The position numbers and the translations under genes were made by a program. A stretch of 64,000 nt of DNA, from contig CAIUSO010000166.1 in assembly GCA_903901875.1 (NCBI GenBank), positions 1 to 64,000 of the forward strand, read 5' to 3'. Positions 46,277-56,245 of the stretch are shown here, in pieces; positions within the stretch are counted from its first letter, which is position 1; every line of letters starts with the position of its first letter. The notes below the pieces were generated by a model. It was given only the letters and a program-made list of their open reading frames with translations, was not told where the DNA came from and searched no databases. This DNA comes from an uncultured Geobacteraceae bacterium. Its GTDB lineage: Bacteria > Desulfobacterota > Desulfuromonadia > Geobacterales > Pseudopelobacteraceae.

Positions 46277-46424
46277 ATTTTTCCGGTTTCAATAAAAGCA
46301 AGTAATGTGAAAATGTCCACTTCATAGTTGATCGTCACAGGAGTATAAACTTTTCGCATTTACTTATTGCAAAGACCTAAATAATGACCTAATATTGGTG
46401 CTAAATAAATTAAGGGGGTGAACC

Positions 46425-46670
46425 ATGCAAACTATGCTTGCGACAGCCACAGTCAGTATAAGCGACCTCAAAAAAAATCCTTCCGACGTAATCAAACGCT
46501 CACATGGTGCGCCGGTCGCTATCCTCAACCATAATCGTCCCACCGCCTACCTCGTCCCTGCGGCTGCCTTTGAACACATGATTGAGCAACTTGATGATCA
46601 ATATCTCGTCCAGCTTGTCAAAGATCGTCAGTATGAACGCAGCATCAAGGTTTCGCTTGATGAGCTATGA
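46425..46670 (+). CDS. Phd/YefM-type antitoxin
   Basis: 81 residues. The N-terminal Phd/YefM DNA-binding fold (SISDLKKNPSDVIKRSHGAPVAILNHNRPTAYLVPAAAFE) and a charged C-terminal tail for toxin neutralisation are clear. It begins after AAGGGGGTGA, a strong ribosome site. It overlaps the relE gene by 11 bp. It probably autorepresses its own promoter. Confidence 0.92.
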   Translation: MQTMLATATVSISDLKKNPSDVIKRSHGAPVAILNHNRPTAYLVPAAAFEHMIEQLDDQYLVQLVKDRQYERSIKVSLDEL

Positions 46671-46944
46671 ATTAGAGTTTAAAGAATCCGCTCTCAAAGA
46701 ATGGCGCAAGCTGGACAACAGTGTCAGAGAACTGTTTAAAAAACGGCTTGCAGAACGCCTTGTGGCTCCTCGGGTTGAGTCTGCCAAGCTAAGTGGAATG
46801 TCCGATTGCTACAAAATAAAGCTGCGCGATGCAGGATACCGCCTTGTCTATCAGGTTTGCGACAATCTTGTCACAGTGGTCGTCATCGCTGTAGGCAAAA
46901 GGGAAAACAATCAAGTTTATATAAACGCGAAAGAGCGGCTTTAA
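46660..46944 (+). CDS. relE: RelE/StbE-family toxin
   Basis: 94 residues. RelE fold: LEFKESALKEWRKLDNSVRELFKKRLAERL, then KLSGMSDCYKIKLRDAGYRLVYQV and TVVVIAVGKRENN. It cleaves mRNA on the ribosome. The catalytic Arg/Lys/Tyr pattern (YRLVY, GKRE) is present, so it looks intact. ATG 46660 lies within the antitoxin gene, giving translational coupling. The module stands alone between the PIN relic and the chemosensory genes. Confidence 0.92.
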   Translation: MSYELEFKESALKEWRKLDNSVRELFKKRLAERLVAPRVESAKLSGMSDCYKIKLRDAGYRLVYQVCDNLVTVVVIAVGKRENNQVYINAKERL

Positions 46945-47066
46945 AAACCTATTCAAGCGGCAGAAACTTTATGTAGTTCGTCCACACTGCAATTCATTTA
47001 AGAAAAAGTTGTCACCTTTTCAGTTTCCACACCCAAATTCAGAGACCCTAACTTTTGATGGAAAGT

Positions 47067-48506
47067 TCAAATCTGCTTTACAGAAAATTGGCTTGGCAAC
47101 GAACTGATAAAATCTGGTGCCGTTTTTAAAAACGGGATGGTGAAGCTGAACCTGCTGCCAGAGCCGAACACACTTTTCACCCAGACTCTGCCGCCGTGCA
47201 GTTCCACAAGTAATCGGGTCAGTGCCAGCCCGAGGCCAGTGCCCTCGAATTCCCTTGTGTATACTGATTCCAGTTGGGTGAAAGCCTGGAAGAGCTTTGG
47301 TATATCTTCTTCCCGTATTCCCACGCCGGTATCCTCGATGGTTATTTCAAAATAAGTGTCGTATATTTCAGCATTCACCGTAACCGTTCCGCCTGCCGGA
47401 GTGAATTTTACTGCATTTGAGAGGAGGTTGAGTAGTATCTGTTTCAACTTTCTATGGTCTGCCACAATATGTACATCGACCGCTGGTGGATGATCCATGC
47501 TGAGTATTATACCAACCTTCAGAGCTTTTTCTCTGAACATCAACAGTGAAGCGTCCATTATTTCCCGTAGTGAAAAATCACTCAGCTCAAGCTCTACCTT
47601 ACCTGACTCCACTTTGGAAAGGTCAAGGATGTCATTAATCAGAGAAAGCTGATGTCGCCCGCTTGTAAGGATGTTGTTGACATATCCCTGCTGCTTTTCA
47701 TTGAGAAGGCCAAACATCTGGTCTTGCAGTACTTCAGAAAAACCGATCACCGAGTTGAGTGGTGTGCGCAGTTCGTGGCTCATGTTTGCTAAAAAATTTG
47801 ACTTGGCCCGGTTGGCCTCTTCCGCGTTATATTTTGCTTCTTGCGCAATTTTCCGCTGTAATTCCAGTTCACTATTAACGCTCATCAGTTGCCGGTTTTT
47901 AGCCTCCACTTCTGCCAAACTATCTTCCTGCTGCTCATTCAACGTTGACAACTCTTCAGTGGCGGTGGCCAATTCCTCATTTTTCTGAATGGCCGCTTCA
48001 TATGTTGAAAGGAGCAGGTTAAGAATCTGCATTCTACTTGAGTTAATAACGTATTTCTTGCCACGGAAGTATATCCCCTGAGCACTCCGCTCCCTCTGTG
48101 TTGTTTCAAAAATGCGGTTAGCCTGAATGTGTTGGATACGGGAAAGCAGGAATTCCTCACGGTAAGGCTTCATGATGAAGTAGTCTGCGCCGCATTCCAA
48201 GCCCATGATGACGTTCTCGGGATCAGAAAGTGAGGTGAGCAGAATAACCGGGATAATCTGTAACTCACCGTCTTCCTTGATGCTGCGACAAAGCGTGTAA
48301 CCGTCCATCTCCGGCATGTCGATGTCGGTGATCACCACCATCGGTCGTCTGTGCTTCAACAAAGTCAAAGCCTCCCGGCCGTTAGCTGCCGCCTCTACTC
48401 GGAAATTATTTTTTTCCAGCATGTGACGCAACATTTCCCTCTGCGTGGGACTATCCTCGGCAATAACGATCAATGGAGGTGATTCTGTTACCGCTGTGCT
48501 GATCAT
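47067..48506 (-). CDS. Receiver-histidine kinase hybrid of the chemosensory operon
   Basis: 479 residues. The N-terminal receiver has D61 ([14 protein letters not shown]). A long coiled coil (about 165-235) leads to HisKA with H244 ([16 protein letters not shown]) and HATPase ([37 protein letters not shown]). It lacks a sensor domain. It starts 11 bp after the CheA gene, with AAGGA 7 bases before its ATG. It is the last gene of the cheW-mcp-cheA operon. CheA could phosphorylate its receiver, turning this kinase into the pathway output (inference). Confidence 0.92.
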   Translation of the reverse strand: MISTAVTESPPLIVIAEDSPTQREMLRHMLEKNNFRVEAAANGREALTLLKHRRPMVVITDIDMPEMDGYTLCRSIKEDGELQIIPVILLTSLSDPENVIMGLECGADYFIMKPYREEFLLSRIQHIQANRIFETTQRERSAQGIYFRGKKYVINSSRMQILNLLLSTYEAAIQKNEELATATEELSTLNEQQEDSLAEVEAKNRQLMSVNSELELQRKIAQEAKYNAEEANRAKSNFLANMSHELRTPLNSVIGFSEVLQDQMFGLLNEKQQGYVNNILTSGRHQLSLINDILDLSKVESGKVELELSDFSLREIMDASLLMFREKALKVGIILSMDHPPAVDVHIVADHRKLKQILLNLLSNAVKFTPAGGTVTVNAEIYDTYFEITIEDTGVGIREEDIPKLFQAFTQLESVYTREFEGTGLGLALTRLLVELHGGRVWVKSVFGSGSRFSFTIPFLKTAPDFISSLPSQFSVKQI

Positions 48507-48517
48507 GGCTTACGTCC

Positions 48518-50848
48518 TTAGATGAGGCTTTTTATTACTTCTAATAAATTACTCTGGTCAAAGTTTCCCTTTACAATATAGGCACTAGCCCCGACATCTA
48601 TGCCACGCTCACGATCTTCCCGCGAGGCGAGAGCGGTTACCAGTACCACAGGCAATTCACTCATATTCTTGTCGGATCGGATTCTGGCCGTGAGGTCAAA
48701 GCCGTTCATACGCGGCATTTCCACGTCGGAAATGACGATATCGAAGCGTCCTTTTTCAAGCTTGGTACAGGCATCCATACCGTCCACTGCAGTCACCACA
48801 TTATACCCGGTAGATTCCAGAATATTCTTGAGCAGGGTCCGGGTGGTGATGGAGTCTTCTACAACCAGGACGGAGGACACCCGGACCTCATGCTCAGCCC
48901 TGTCTGTCTCCGCGTTACGCCCGGACGAATATGTCGCAATCTTTACCGCAGATTTCAGCAGATCGGTCACGTTGAGGATTGGTGCAACACGTCCGTTGCC
49001 GAGGATTGTGGCACCGGCCACGTTGCGTACCCGGGAAAGCTGTCGTCCCAGCCCTTTTTGCAGCACCTCCAGTTCACCCAAAACCTCATCGACCTGAAAG
49101 GCGATTCGTAAATTGGCTGCGGCAAGGATCACCAGATGCTGCAGATTACATGCATTCTTTTTGGCCCGTGGGGAGGAAAGCTCCAATACGTCTGCAAGGC
49201 GAGTGAGTGAGACCACTTCTCCGTCAATACTGATGGTCTCGCGGTTCTCTACGGTCTTGACCTCCTCTGTTTTGATCCTCACTACCCGGACGACGTGCAT
49301 CGCAGGCAGTACGAACAGTTGTTCGCCAAGCCGGACAAGTACACCGCGCAGTGTTGCAACAGTCAACGGCAGTAACATGCGAAAAGTAGTCCCGGAATCG
49401 AGCGCTGTTTCGACGTTGATTGTTCCTCCCATATTCTCCACCTTTTCACGGACAATAGCCAGACCCAGCCCCCGACCGGAAATTTCGGTGATGATCGGGC
49501 TTGTGGTGATGCCCGAATGAAAGATGTGCCCGAGAAGTTCGTTGCTGCCAAGCTCAGCCACTGTCGCCCTTGATAGCGTACCGAGCTTCAACAGTGCCGT
49601 CCTGACGGCCTCAGTGGAAATACCACCACCATCATCGGTAACAGTCAGTTCCACTTTGTCGTCCAATGGAGAGACTGCCACCCTGATTGTTCCGCATGGT
49701 GGTTTTCCTTTCTCCTGACGCAGTAAGGAACTCTCAATACCGTGATCAATGCAGTTCCGTACCAAATGCACCAGTGGATCCTTCATTTCCTCCAGGATGC
49801 GCCGGTCGATTTCTATATCCCCCCCACAGATCGTCATTTCAATTTTTTTGCCGTTCTCGCGCGAGAGGTCCCGGACTATCTTGGGCAGGATCTCCAGTAA
49901 CGATGAAAAAGGAAACATAAGGACTTTTTTCATGTCACTCAGCAGGTTGTTTACCATGCTGCCCACTATTCGATCGTCTTGTTCGGCCGACATAACCTCA
50001 GACTTGAGCCGTGTCTCTAAAGATTTTATAAACGTGCTGTTCCAATCCATAAAATCCAGAACCCGTGCCAGAGCGTTCTTTATATCAGTTGATCCAGGGC
50101 TTTGCCTGCGATCTCCGTCCGGAAATATAGCTGGCCCGATCTCGTGAAGTAATGGTTGTACCCTGGCCCACTCCTTATTCCACGTGCTGAAAACCGCACT
50201 GGCGGAGCGCATGTCAAGAACACGCTGAGATGAAGCAAGCTTGGCAGAGAGCATCTCTTCCGTTTGCAGAAGCACTGATGTCAGTCTGGCGGTGGAAACC
50301 CTGACCGTATCCGGCATGACTGAGGGAGCAGTGCCTTTTTGTATCGAAGAATCAGTAACACGTGGAGCAGCGGTGTCTCTCTGAATAGTTGGATCGGGGT
50401 GCGGGGGAACCAAGGTAGCTTCTTGGGGTGGCTCTGTGCCCACAGCCTCTTCAAGTTGCTTGATGAGTTGTCGTTGCCGGATCTTGTCTTCATGGGTTCG
50501 TGCCGTGCCAACATCGGTAAGAACATGGCCGAGAAAATCCACTACCTCCTGGAGGAGATCGAAGAGGCCGGCGGATGATTGGAGCGCATTTTTTTTAAAC
50601 GCAGCGAAGATATCTTCCAGTGATTGGCAGAGAGCTTCAATCTCAACCTGGTTGACAGCTCGTGATGCTCCCTTCAGGCTGTGGGCTTCACGGTAAATAG
50701 TCTCGACAAGTTTTGCACGGTTCTCAGGTGTCTCTTCATTCTTTTCCAATTTGAGGAGGCCCGAGCACAGTCCTTGAAGATGTTCTTGAGCTTCACCTGC
50801 GAAGGTGACAAGAAGTCTCTTCAAAAAATCAGCATCCTGATCGATCAC
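48518..50848 (-). CDS. cheA: Hybrid CheA-type kinase (Hpt-P4-CheW-REC)
   Basis: 776 residues. The Hpt domain has H56 (REAHSLKGASRAV). After a variable linker come the dimerisation and HATPase regions (LVRNCIDHGIE, GGGIST, GRGLGLAIVREKVENMGG), a CheW-like P5 (about 505-640) and a C-terminal receiver (DIVISDVEMPRMNGFD). Such CheA-CheY fusions occur in alternative (non-flagellar) chemosensory systems. GTG 50848 is the start, with GGGAG 8 bases upstream. The built-in receiver may act as a phosphate sink or relay to the next gene. Confidence 0.92.
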   Translation of the reverse strand: MIDQDADFLKRLLVTFAGEAQEHLQGLCSGLLKLEKNEETPENRAKLVETIYREAHSLKGASRAVNQVEIEALCQSLEDIFAAFKKNALQSSAGLFDLLQEVVDFLGHVLTDVGTARTHEDKIRQRQLIKQLEEAVGTEPPQEATLVPPHPDPTIQRDTAAPRVTDSSIQKGTAPSVMPDTVRVSTARLTSVLLQTEEMLSAKLASSQRVLDMRSASAVFSTWNKEWARVQPLLHEIGPAIFPDGDRRQSPGSTDIKNALARVLDFMDWNSTFIKSLETRLKSEVMSAEQDDRIVGSMVNNLLSDMKKVLMFPFSSLLEILPKIVRDLSRENGKKIEMTICGGDIEIDRRILEEMKDPLVHLVRNCIDHGIESSLLRQEKGKPPCGTIRVAVSPLDDKVELTVTDDGGGISTEAVRTALLKLGTLSRATVAELGSNELLGHIFHSGITTSPIITEISGRGLGLAIVREKVENMGGTINVETALDSGTTFRMLLPLTVATLRGVLVRLGEQLFVLPAMHVVRVVRIKTEEVKTVENRETISIDGEVVSLTRLADVLELSSPRAKKNACNLQHLVILAAANLRIAFQVDEVLGELEVLQKGLGRQLSRVRNVAGATILGNGRVAPILNVTDLLKSAVKIATYSSGRNAETDRAEHEVRVSSVLVVEDSITTRTLLKNILESTGYNVVTAVDGMDACTKLEKGRFDIVISDVEMPRMNGFDLTARIRSDKNMSELPVVLVTALASREDRERGIDVGASAYIVKGNFDQSNLLEVIKSLI

Positions 50849-50876
50849 CGTATGTCTCCCTTTTGCCGTTCAATTG

Positions 50877-52721
50877 TCAGACCTTGAACTGCGATACAAA
50901 ATTCTTCAGCTTCTGTCCCAGGTCATGCAACCCCTGTACGGTAACCTCCACTTTTCTCATGCCGGAGACGTTCTCCTCGCTGGCCTGCCGGATGCTTACC
51001 ATGGCAATCGCTACCTGCTCCATGCCAATCAACTGCTGTTGGCTGGACGACGTGATCTGAAGAGCAGCCTGGGCCGATTCATCGATACTTTCGCTCATCT
51101 GACGGATCGCCTCACCGGCATCCTTGGACTGTTTAACACCCTCTTCCACCGCTTTGTTACCCTGTTCCGTGGCTAATACAGCCGCGTTTGTTGCCTTCTG
51201 AATGTCGTTCAAGATGGCGCGTACTTGGTTCGTTGCCTCCTTGGACTGTTCCGCCAGTCTTTTCACTTCCTGGGCCACCACAGCAAATCCTTTTCCATAT
51301 TCCCCAGCTTTTGCCGCCTCAATGGCGGCGTTTACCGCCAGAAGGTTCGACTGTTCGGCCAGGTCGTTGACCGTTGCAATGATATCCCCGATAGTCAGGC
51401 TCTGTTCGGAGAGACGCACAATGCTCTCCGCAATTGACTCCACTTGAGTCTGAATATGGTTAATGCCGGTGATCGAAGCATCCACCGCTTTTCGACCTCC
51501 TTGGGCGATCTGCAAAGCTCTTTGGGCGGTATCCGAGACACTCAACGCATTCTGGTTGGCCACAAGGGCGGTCTGCTTCACCTCTTCAACGGAGGTAGTT
51601 GTCTCGATTACTGCTGCAGAAGTCTGAATTGCGCCGGATGCAACCTGGGTGGTTGATGCGATGATCTCGTAGGAAGAGACGGTGAGGACATTGACACCCT
51701 CAATGATCTCTTGTATGAGCTCCTTGAGGTTTTTAGTCATGGTAGCCAGTGCGTTCCCCATAACGTCCCTCTCCGATTGGGGGACTACCGTGACCGAAAG
51801 GTTTCCTATGGCTATTTGGCGAGCAATTTCCGCAGAAACAGTGAGACTGACCACCATTTTAGCCAGTGCGTTCCCCATTACATCCTTCTCTGACTTGGGA
51901 GTTACCGTGACCGAAAGGTCGCCGGTGGCAATCTGCTGAGCCATCTCTGCCATTTCGCTCAGAGAACTCCCCATCCTGCTGAAAGCCTGTGCAAGCATCC
52001 CGATCTCGTCTTTCCTTTGGCTGGCAAAAACGCGTACATCCAGTTCACCGTCTGCAATCTGTTCTGCAATGACGGTTATGTCTTTAAGCGGCTGGACTAT
52101 GTTCCTTGAAATGAAAAAGCTGACGGCACAGAGGCAAAGTAAGGTAATGGGGATACCGAATACAACTGAGGCGATAGTAATTCGGGAGCTCCAGAGTGAC
52201 TCATTGATACGCTGCTGTAACAGCAGGTTTTCCTCGGTTTCAACATCAACCATTACTTTGCGGATGTCGTCCATGACCTTTTTACCCATGTTTGTACGCA
52301 TGATCTGCAAGGATGCTTCGAAGCCTTTGCTCTTGCGTTGACTGATTGTCTCCCGCATTTCTGTAATCCGTTCGATTATGAGTGGATCCAAGAGGTCAAG
52401 TCTGTGTTGCTGCCCCTTATTATCTGCGGTCAGTTTCCTGAGATTTACTCTTTCCTGGTCGAGCACCTTGAGTGCATTGTTATACGGCTCAAGATAGGCA
52501 TCTTCTCCCGTCAAGAGGTAGCCGCGTTGTCCGGTTTCTGCATTTATCAGGGCGGAAAGTACGTTATCGTGTGTTTCAAGCACCGTGTACGTATGAACAA
52601 CCCACTCAGAGTTCTTGATGAATCCCGCCGTGCTCAGGTACGTTACTATGCCGATAATTACAAGGCTCACAAGCGCGAGGCCAAAACCTCCGCTTATCTT
52701 TTTTCCCACAGTCCATTTCAT
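50877..52721 (-). CDS. mcp: Methyl-accepting chemotaxis protein with CHASE3 and multiple HAMP units
   Basis: 614 residues. N-terminal membrane helix, CHASE3-like sensor (LINAETGQRGYLLTGEDAYLEPY), second helix near 180-200, then three HAMP-like units in row. The last two repeat almost exactly at 39-codon offset (IATGDLSVTVTPKSEKDVMG, IAIGNLSVTVVPQSERDVMG). The signalling tip is typical (VNDLAEQSNLLAVNAAIEAAKAGEYGKGFAVVA). It senses a periplasmic cue and controls CheA. The duplicated HAMP units suggest lengthening by repeat expansion. It is preceded by a GGAG site and lies between cheW and cheA in the operon. Confidence 0.93.
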   Translation of the reverse strand: MKWTVGKKISGGFGLALVSLVIIGIVTYLSTAGFIKNSEWVVHTYTVLETHDNVLSALINAETGQRGYLLTGEDAYLEPYNNALKVLDQERVNLRKLTADNKGQQHRLDLLDPLIIERITEMRETISQRKSKGFEASLQIMRTNMGKKVMDDIRKVMVDVETEENLLLQQRINESLWSSRITIASVVFGIPITLLCLCAVSFFISRNIVQPLKDITVIAEQIADGELDVRVFASQRKDEIGMLAQAFSRMGSSLSEMAEMAQQIATGDLSVTVTPKSEKDVMGNALAKMVVSLTVSAEIARQIAIGNLSVTVVPQSERDVMGNALATMTKNLKELIQEIIEGVNVLTVSSYEIIASTTQVASGAIQTSAAVIETTTSVEEVKQTALVANQNALSVSDTAQRALQIAQGGRKAVDASITGINHIQTQVESIAESIVRLSEQSLTIGDIIATVNDLAEQSNLLAVNAAIEAAKAGEYGKGFAVVAQEVKRLAEQSKEATNQVRAILNDIQKATNAAVLATEQGNKAVEEGVKQSKDAGEAIRQMSESIDESAQAALQITSSSQQQLIGMEQVAIAMVSIRQASEENVSGMRKVEVTVQGLHDLGQKLKNFVSQFKV

Positions 52722-52781
52722 CAGGTAATCTCCTTTGTCACAACATCTACTGCCGTTTTAGTTCTGTCTGTCACGCACATT

Positions 52782-53339
52782 TTATACCTCATCATGGACC
52801 ACGAGATTACGATCAGAGAGGATTTTACTGCCATCGAGCACGATCAGTCGCTCATGGGTGACCCCCATCAAGTACTCGGCCCGTATCTCGGTGAGAGTTG
52901 GCAGCGACGGTAAAAGAGTCGCCCGTGGGATCCAGCGTGCGTCGATAATGGCATCTGCCAGGATGCCAAACTCCATGGTACCGTTCTGCAGGACAATGAC
53001 CCTGTTAAGGTCAGAGAGCCCTTTGTTTGCAATTTCGAAGAAGATTCGAAGGTCGATGATTGAGAGAAGCTTGCCGCGCACGTTGATGACCCCAAGCACA
53101 AACGAGGGAGTGCAGGGGAGTGGGGTGAGGTCCTTCAGAGGATACACCTCTCCTATGTAAGCAGATTCGATGGCATACCGCTCGTCGGCGAGGAGAAATT
53201 CGACGATCTCTAGCTGATCTCCTTCAGCTCCGTCTTCCACCAGTTCCTCTGCGAGGGCCACCGTCCGCGCCTTGAGAATTCGTCGCTGGTCGTCTTCGCC
53301 CGGTTTCCCGATACCACTCATCGCGTTTCTATTCATCAT
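52782..53339 (-). CDS. cheW: CheW-like coupling protein (first gene of operon)
   Basis: 185 residues. A charged N-terminal extension of about 40 residues precedes a CheW domain (LEIVEFLLADERYAIESAYIGEVYPL, FVLGVINVRGKLLSIIDLRIFFEI). It couples the adjacent MCP to CheA. ATG 53339 has AAGGAA 9 bases upstream. The operon is preceded by a sigma-54 promoter (53384-53399), so this chemosensory array is not under constitutive control. It is a second cheW, distinct from the one at 43.8 kb. Confidence 0.92.
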   Translation of the reverse strand: MMNRNAMSGIGKPGEDDQRRILKARTVALAEELVEDGAEGDQLEIVEFLLADERYAIESAYIGEVYPLKDLTPLPCTPSFVLGVINVRGKLLSIIDLRIFFEIANKGLSDLNRVIVLQNGTMEFGILADAIIDARWIPRATLLPSLPTLTEIRAEYLMGVTHERLIVLDGSKILSDRNLVVHDEV

Positions 53340-53383
53340 TTAGTGTGTTCCTTCAGGATACCGGTAACTCCACATTTGGAGTT

Positions 53384-53399
53384 CGCAACTAATATGCCA
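53384..53399 (-). promoter_or_regulatory. Sigma-54 promoter of the cheW-mcp-cheA operon
   Basis: The minus strand reads TGGCATATTAGTTGCG, a good -24/-12 pair with TTGCG. It lies 45 bp upstream of the cheW start. Confidence 0.82.
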
Positions 53400-53514
53400 G
53401 AGCTGGCCAGTGGAGACAGTGAGCGCAACAGTATGAATACAGAGGTAAAAACGGAATGCATCTGCGGGGGGGAAAGAGATAACTGTCAGCAGAATCTCCA
53501 AGTTTGACATAACC

Positions 53515-53525
53515 GTCATAAATGG
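53515..53525. promoter_or_regulatory. Candidate sigma-54 enhancer box upstream of cheW
   Basis: CCGTCATAAATGG matches CCGTCATATATGG at the scpB site (12 of 13). It lies 116 bp upstream of the -24 element. Only one box is clear here; a possible second (TTGACATAA) precedes it. Confidence 0.5.
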
Positions 53526-54184
53526 CGGGAGCACTTTGAGTGGATGAGCGAGCCTTTACCGTTATTTCCTTTGATATCAGCTATGTGTATTCTTTATTAT
53601 CCTAATCAATTTATGGCCCGTTAGTTATCATCGGTAAACCTGCCTACAAGATGTTGTCGAGATCTACCCAACTTTTGTGAGATTTAAAAATTGTTCATAA
53701 TCACGGATAACACCTTCCTGATCGGGCTTCTTTACGGTGTAATATTGGAAGTTGTTTTCAAAATAGTTGTCGCGTATATTACATTGTAATACTCTTAGAA
53801 AAGAGATTAGGATGGGAAGAAACAACAAGTATGACAGTCGGATCTCACTATGACGATTTTATTGATTCACAAGGCAAGACCGGCAGAAATAATACGGGTT
53901 TTGCATGAAGCAATGGATATCCCCATACAACTGATTATGTGGTAATCCACTACACGACGACCATGCATAACGAAGTGGCAGGATCGATTGTGGTTTAAAT
54001 TACCGTGCGGCGGTTCAGTTCAGCAACACTGTTTCAGCAAGAATCCGTTAGACTCTGGTGACGGCTTTATTGCTATACTGATCAACTGTATTAATACTCT
54101 GGACAGGATATCACAGGACAATACGTTGACCTGACAGCCTTTTCCCATAAACAGTGCTGTACATTGAACCATCAGGAGAAAAAA
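53526..54184. other. Non-coding or decayed region between the chemosensory and TonB operons
   Basis: No intact gene is supported. A minus-strand relic lies at 53664-53858. Short plus-strand frames around 53850-54000 read like broken coding sequence (MTILLIHKARPAEIIRVL; VIHYTTTMHNEVAGSIVV in another frame) but match no family I recognise. No convincing promoter for the TonB gene is seen. Confidence 0.5.
53664..53858 (-). pseudogene. Unrecognised coding remnant
   Basis: An open frame of about 64 codons without ATG start reads LLFLPILISFLRVLQ, then NYFENNFQYYTVKKPDQEG and DYEQFLNLTKVG before TAG. The composition looks protein-like (hydrophobic start, then polar). It may be the 3' end of a lost gene. 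No family is assigned. Confidence 0.35.
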
Positions 54185-56245
54185 ATGATGAATCAAAAAC
54201 AAGCACCCTCGTCATATGGATCTTACCTTGCTGGTGCACTTTTTAGCGCATTTCTGTCATCTGCCACATGCTCTTTTGCTTTGGAAGGTTCTGCCGATGA
54301 CCTGACGAGCCTGTCGCTTGAGGCACTGATGGACATTGATGTCACTTCGGTTTCCCGCAAGCCTCAAAAGCTCGCCAATGTTGCTGCTGCTGCCTTTGTG
54401 ATTACCCAGGACGATATTCGTCGTTCAGGTGCAACTACCATCCCTGAGCTTCTTCGAATGGTGCCGGGTGTTCAGGTTGCCCGGATAGATTCCAACAAAT
54501 GGGCCGTTTCCATCCGAGGGTTTAACGGTCGGTTCTCCAACAAATTACTGGTGTTAAAGGACGGTCGTAGCATTTATACGCCGCTTTTTTCCGGCGTCTA
54601 CTGGGAGCAGCAGGATACCCCCCTTGAAGATATTGAGCGGATCGAGGTTATTCGTGGTCCAGGAGCAGCCTTGTGGGGTGCCAATGCGGTTAATGGTGTG
54701 ATTAACATTATTACCAAATCAGCTAACAATACGAAAGGCGGTCTGGTGTCAGCAGGGGGAGGAACTTTTGAACAGGGTTTTGGCACCCTGCGTTATGGAA
54801 CGTCACTTGGCAAAGATACCGATGTGAGAGTCTATGGCAACTACGCCAATCGGGGGGGCGGCACGTACAGTAGCGGAAATAACAGTTATGATTCCTGGCA
54901 AAGCGGTTCTACTGGTTTCAGAATGGACAGTCATGTATCCAGGCAGGATACATTGACTCTTCAAGGTGATTTTTTCTCCGGCTCTTTTGATGAAAATTAC
55001 ACTCTGTATAAACTCCCTACCAGCGGTGATCCCAGTTATTCCTGGTCTCAAGACAGTAGTTCAAAAGCCCAGAGCGGCAACATTCTGACCCGTTGGCAGC
55101 GCGTCATATCGGATACGGAGGACTTTTCACTCCAACTTTACTACGACCGTTATCACCGTGACATGCTGGTTCTCGGCGAAGCTCGTGATACGGTAGATCT
55201 TGATTTTCAGCATCGGCTCACCCTGGGGGACAGGCAGGATCTGATCTGGGGCCTGGGCGTACGCTATACACATGATGATCTCACCAATTCACCATTTATC
55301 ATTTTTACAAACAATAGCGAATGGACCAGCCTGTTCAGCCTCTTCATACATGACGAGATTACGTTACTACCCGGAAAACTGTCATTAATTTTTGGATCGC
55401 GCCTTGAACACAATGATTACAGTAAGTTCGAGATCCAACCCAATGCCCGCTTACTCTGGACGCCATCTCCCCACAACACCTTCTGGGGCTCGGTCTCCCG
55501 TGCCGTGCGCACACCATCACGGGGTGATGAAAATATCGAGTATCGGTACAAAACCCTGTCACCCCAGGAGACAGGCGCACCGCTTCCATTACGCGTGGAA
55601 ATTGATGGCCATAACGGATTTACATCAGAGACCGTCATCGCCTATGAACTGGGCTATCGCACGCAACCCCTTTCTTATATGACGGTTGACACCTCTTTTT
55701 TCTATAACCAGTATAACAAGCTGCGGGTACGAGACGAGGGAACTCCGGTCCCAGAGACACCGACAAACCTGGTACTGTACTATCCACTTGCCAACAGTAT
55801 GCACGGCTTCACCTACGGTGCAGAACTTTCCACCACGTGGACTCCGTTGGACTGGTGGCGCCTGCAGGTAATGTACAGCTACCTTTACAGTGCCATGACT
55901 CTGGATAACGGCAGCACCGACGAAACCAACCGATCCAATGCAGCTGATGGTTCACCCCGTCATCAAGGTTCGCTCCGTTCAGGCTTTGACCTTGGCAAAC
56001 AGGTAGAGCTGGATTTCTGGCTGCGAGCTGTAGACCGGGTACAGTCTATTGACAGTGTTACCATCCCCGGTTATCTGACCGCTGATTTAAGATTGGCCTG
56101 GAAACCGGTTAAAAATCTCGAATGTACGCTGGTAGGGCAGAACCTGTTAAGGAACCGACATCCTGAATATGTTCCGGAGTTCATTAATACGACGGCGTCG
56201 GAGATACCACGCAGCGTATATGGTAAGGTGACGTGGAAATTTTGA
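54185..56245 (+). CDS. TonB-dependent outer-membrane receptor
   Basis: 686 residues. A signal peptide (AGALFSAFLSSATCSFA) is followed by an N-terminal segment (LTSLSLEALMDIDVTSVSRKPQ) typical of a receptor subgroup linked to c-di-GMP genes. The plug domain (AAAFVITQDDIRRSGATTIPELLRMVPGVQVARI, IERIEVIRGPGAALWGANAVNGVINIITK) and a 22-strand-type barrel ending in a C-terminal aromatic (VTWKF) come next. It imports an unknown ligand with TonB/ExbBD. ATG 54185 has AGGAG upstream; an earlier in-frame start does not. It overlaps the YfiR-like gene by 13 bp. Confidence 0.93.
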   Translation: MMNQKQAPSSYGSYLAGALFSAFLSSATCSFALEGSADDLTSLSLEALMDIDVTSVSRKPQKLANVAAAAFVITQDDIRRSGATTIPELLRMVPGVQVARIDSNKWAVSIRGFNGRFSNKLLVLKDGRSIYTPLFSGVYWEQQDTPLEDIERIEVIRGPGAALWGANAVNGVINIITKSANNTKGGLVSAGGGTFEQGFGTLRYGTSLGKDTDVRVYGNYANRGGGTYSSGNNSYDSWQSGSTGFRMDSHVSRQDTLTLQGDFFSGSFDENYTLYKLPTSGDPSYSWSQDSSSKAQSGNILTRWQRVISDTEDFSLQLYYDRYHRDMLVLGEARDTVDLDFQHRLTLGDRQDLIWGLGVRYTHDDLTNSPFIIFTNNSEWTSLFSLFIHDEITLLPGKLSLIFGSRLEHNDYSKFEIQPNARLLWTPSPHNTFWGSVSRAVRTPSRGDENIEYRYKTLSPQETGAPLPLRVEIDGHNGFTSETVIAYELGYRTQPLSYMTVDTSFFYNQYNKLRVRDEGTPVPETPTNLVLYYPLANSMHGFTYGAELSTTWTPLDWWRLQVMYSYLYSAMTLDNGSTDETNRSNAADGSPRHQGSLRSGFDLGKQVELDFWLRAVDRVQSIDSVTIPGYLTADLRLAWKPVKNLECTLVGQNLLRNRHPEYVPEFINTTASEIPRSVYGKVTWKF

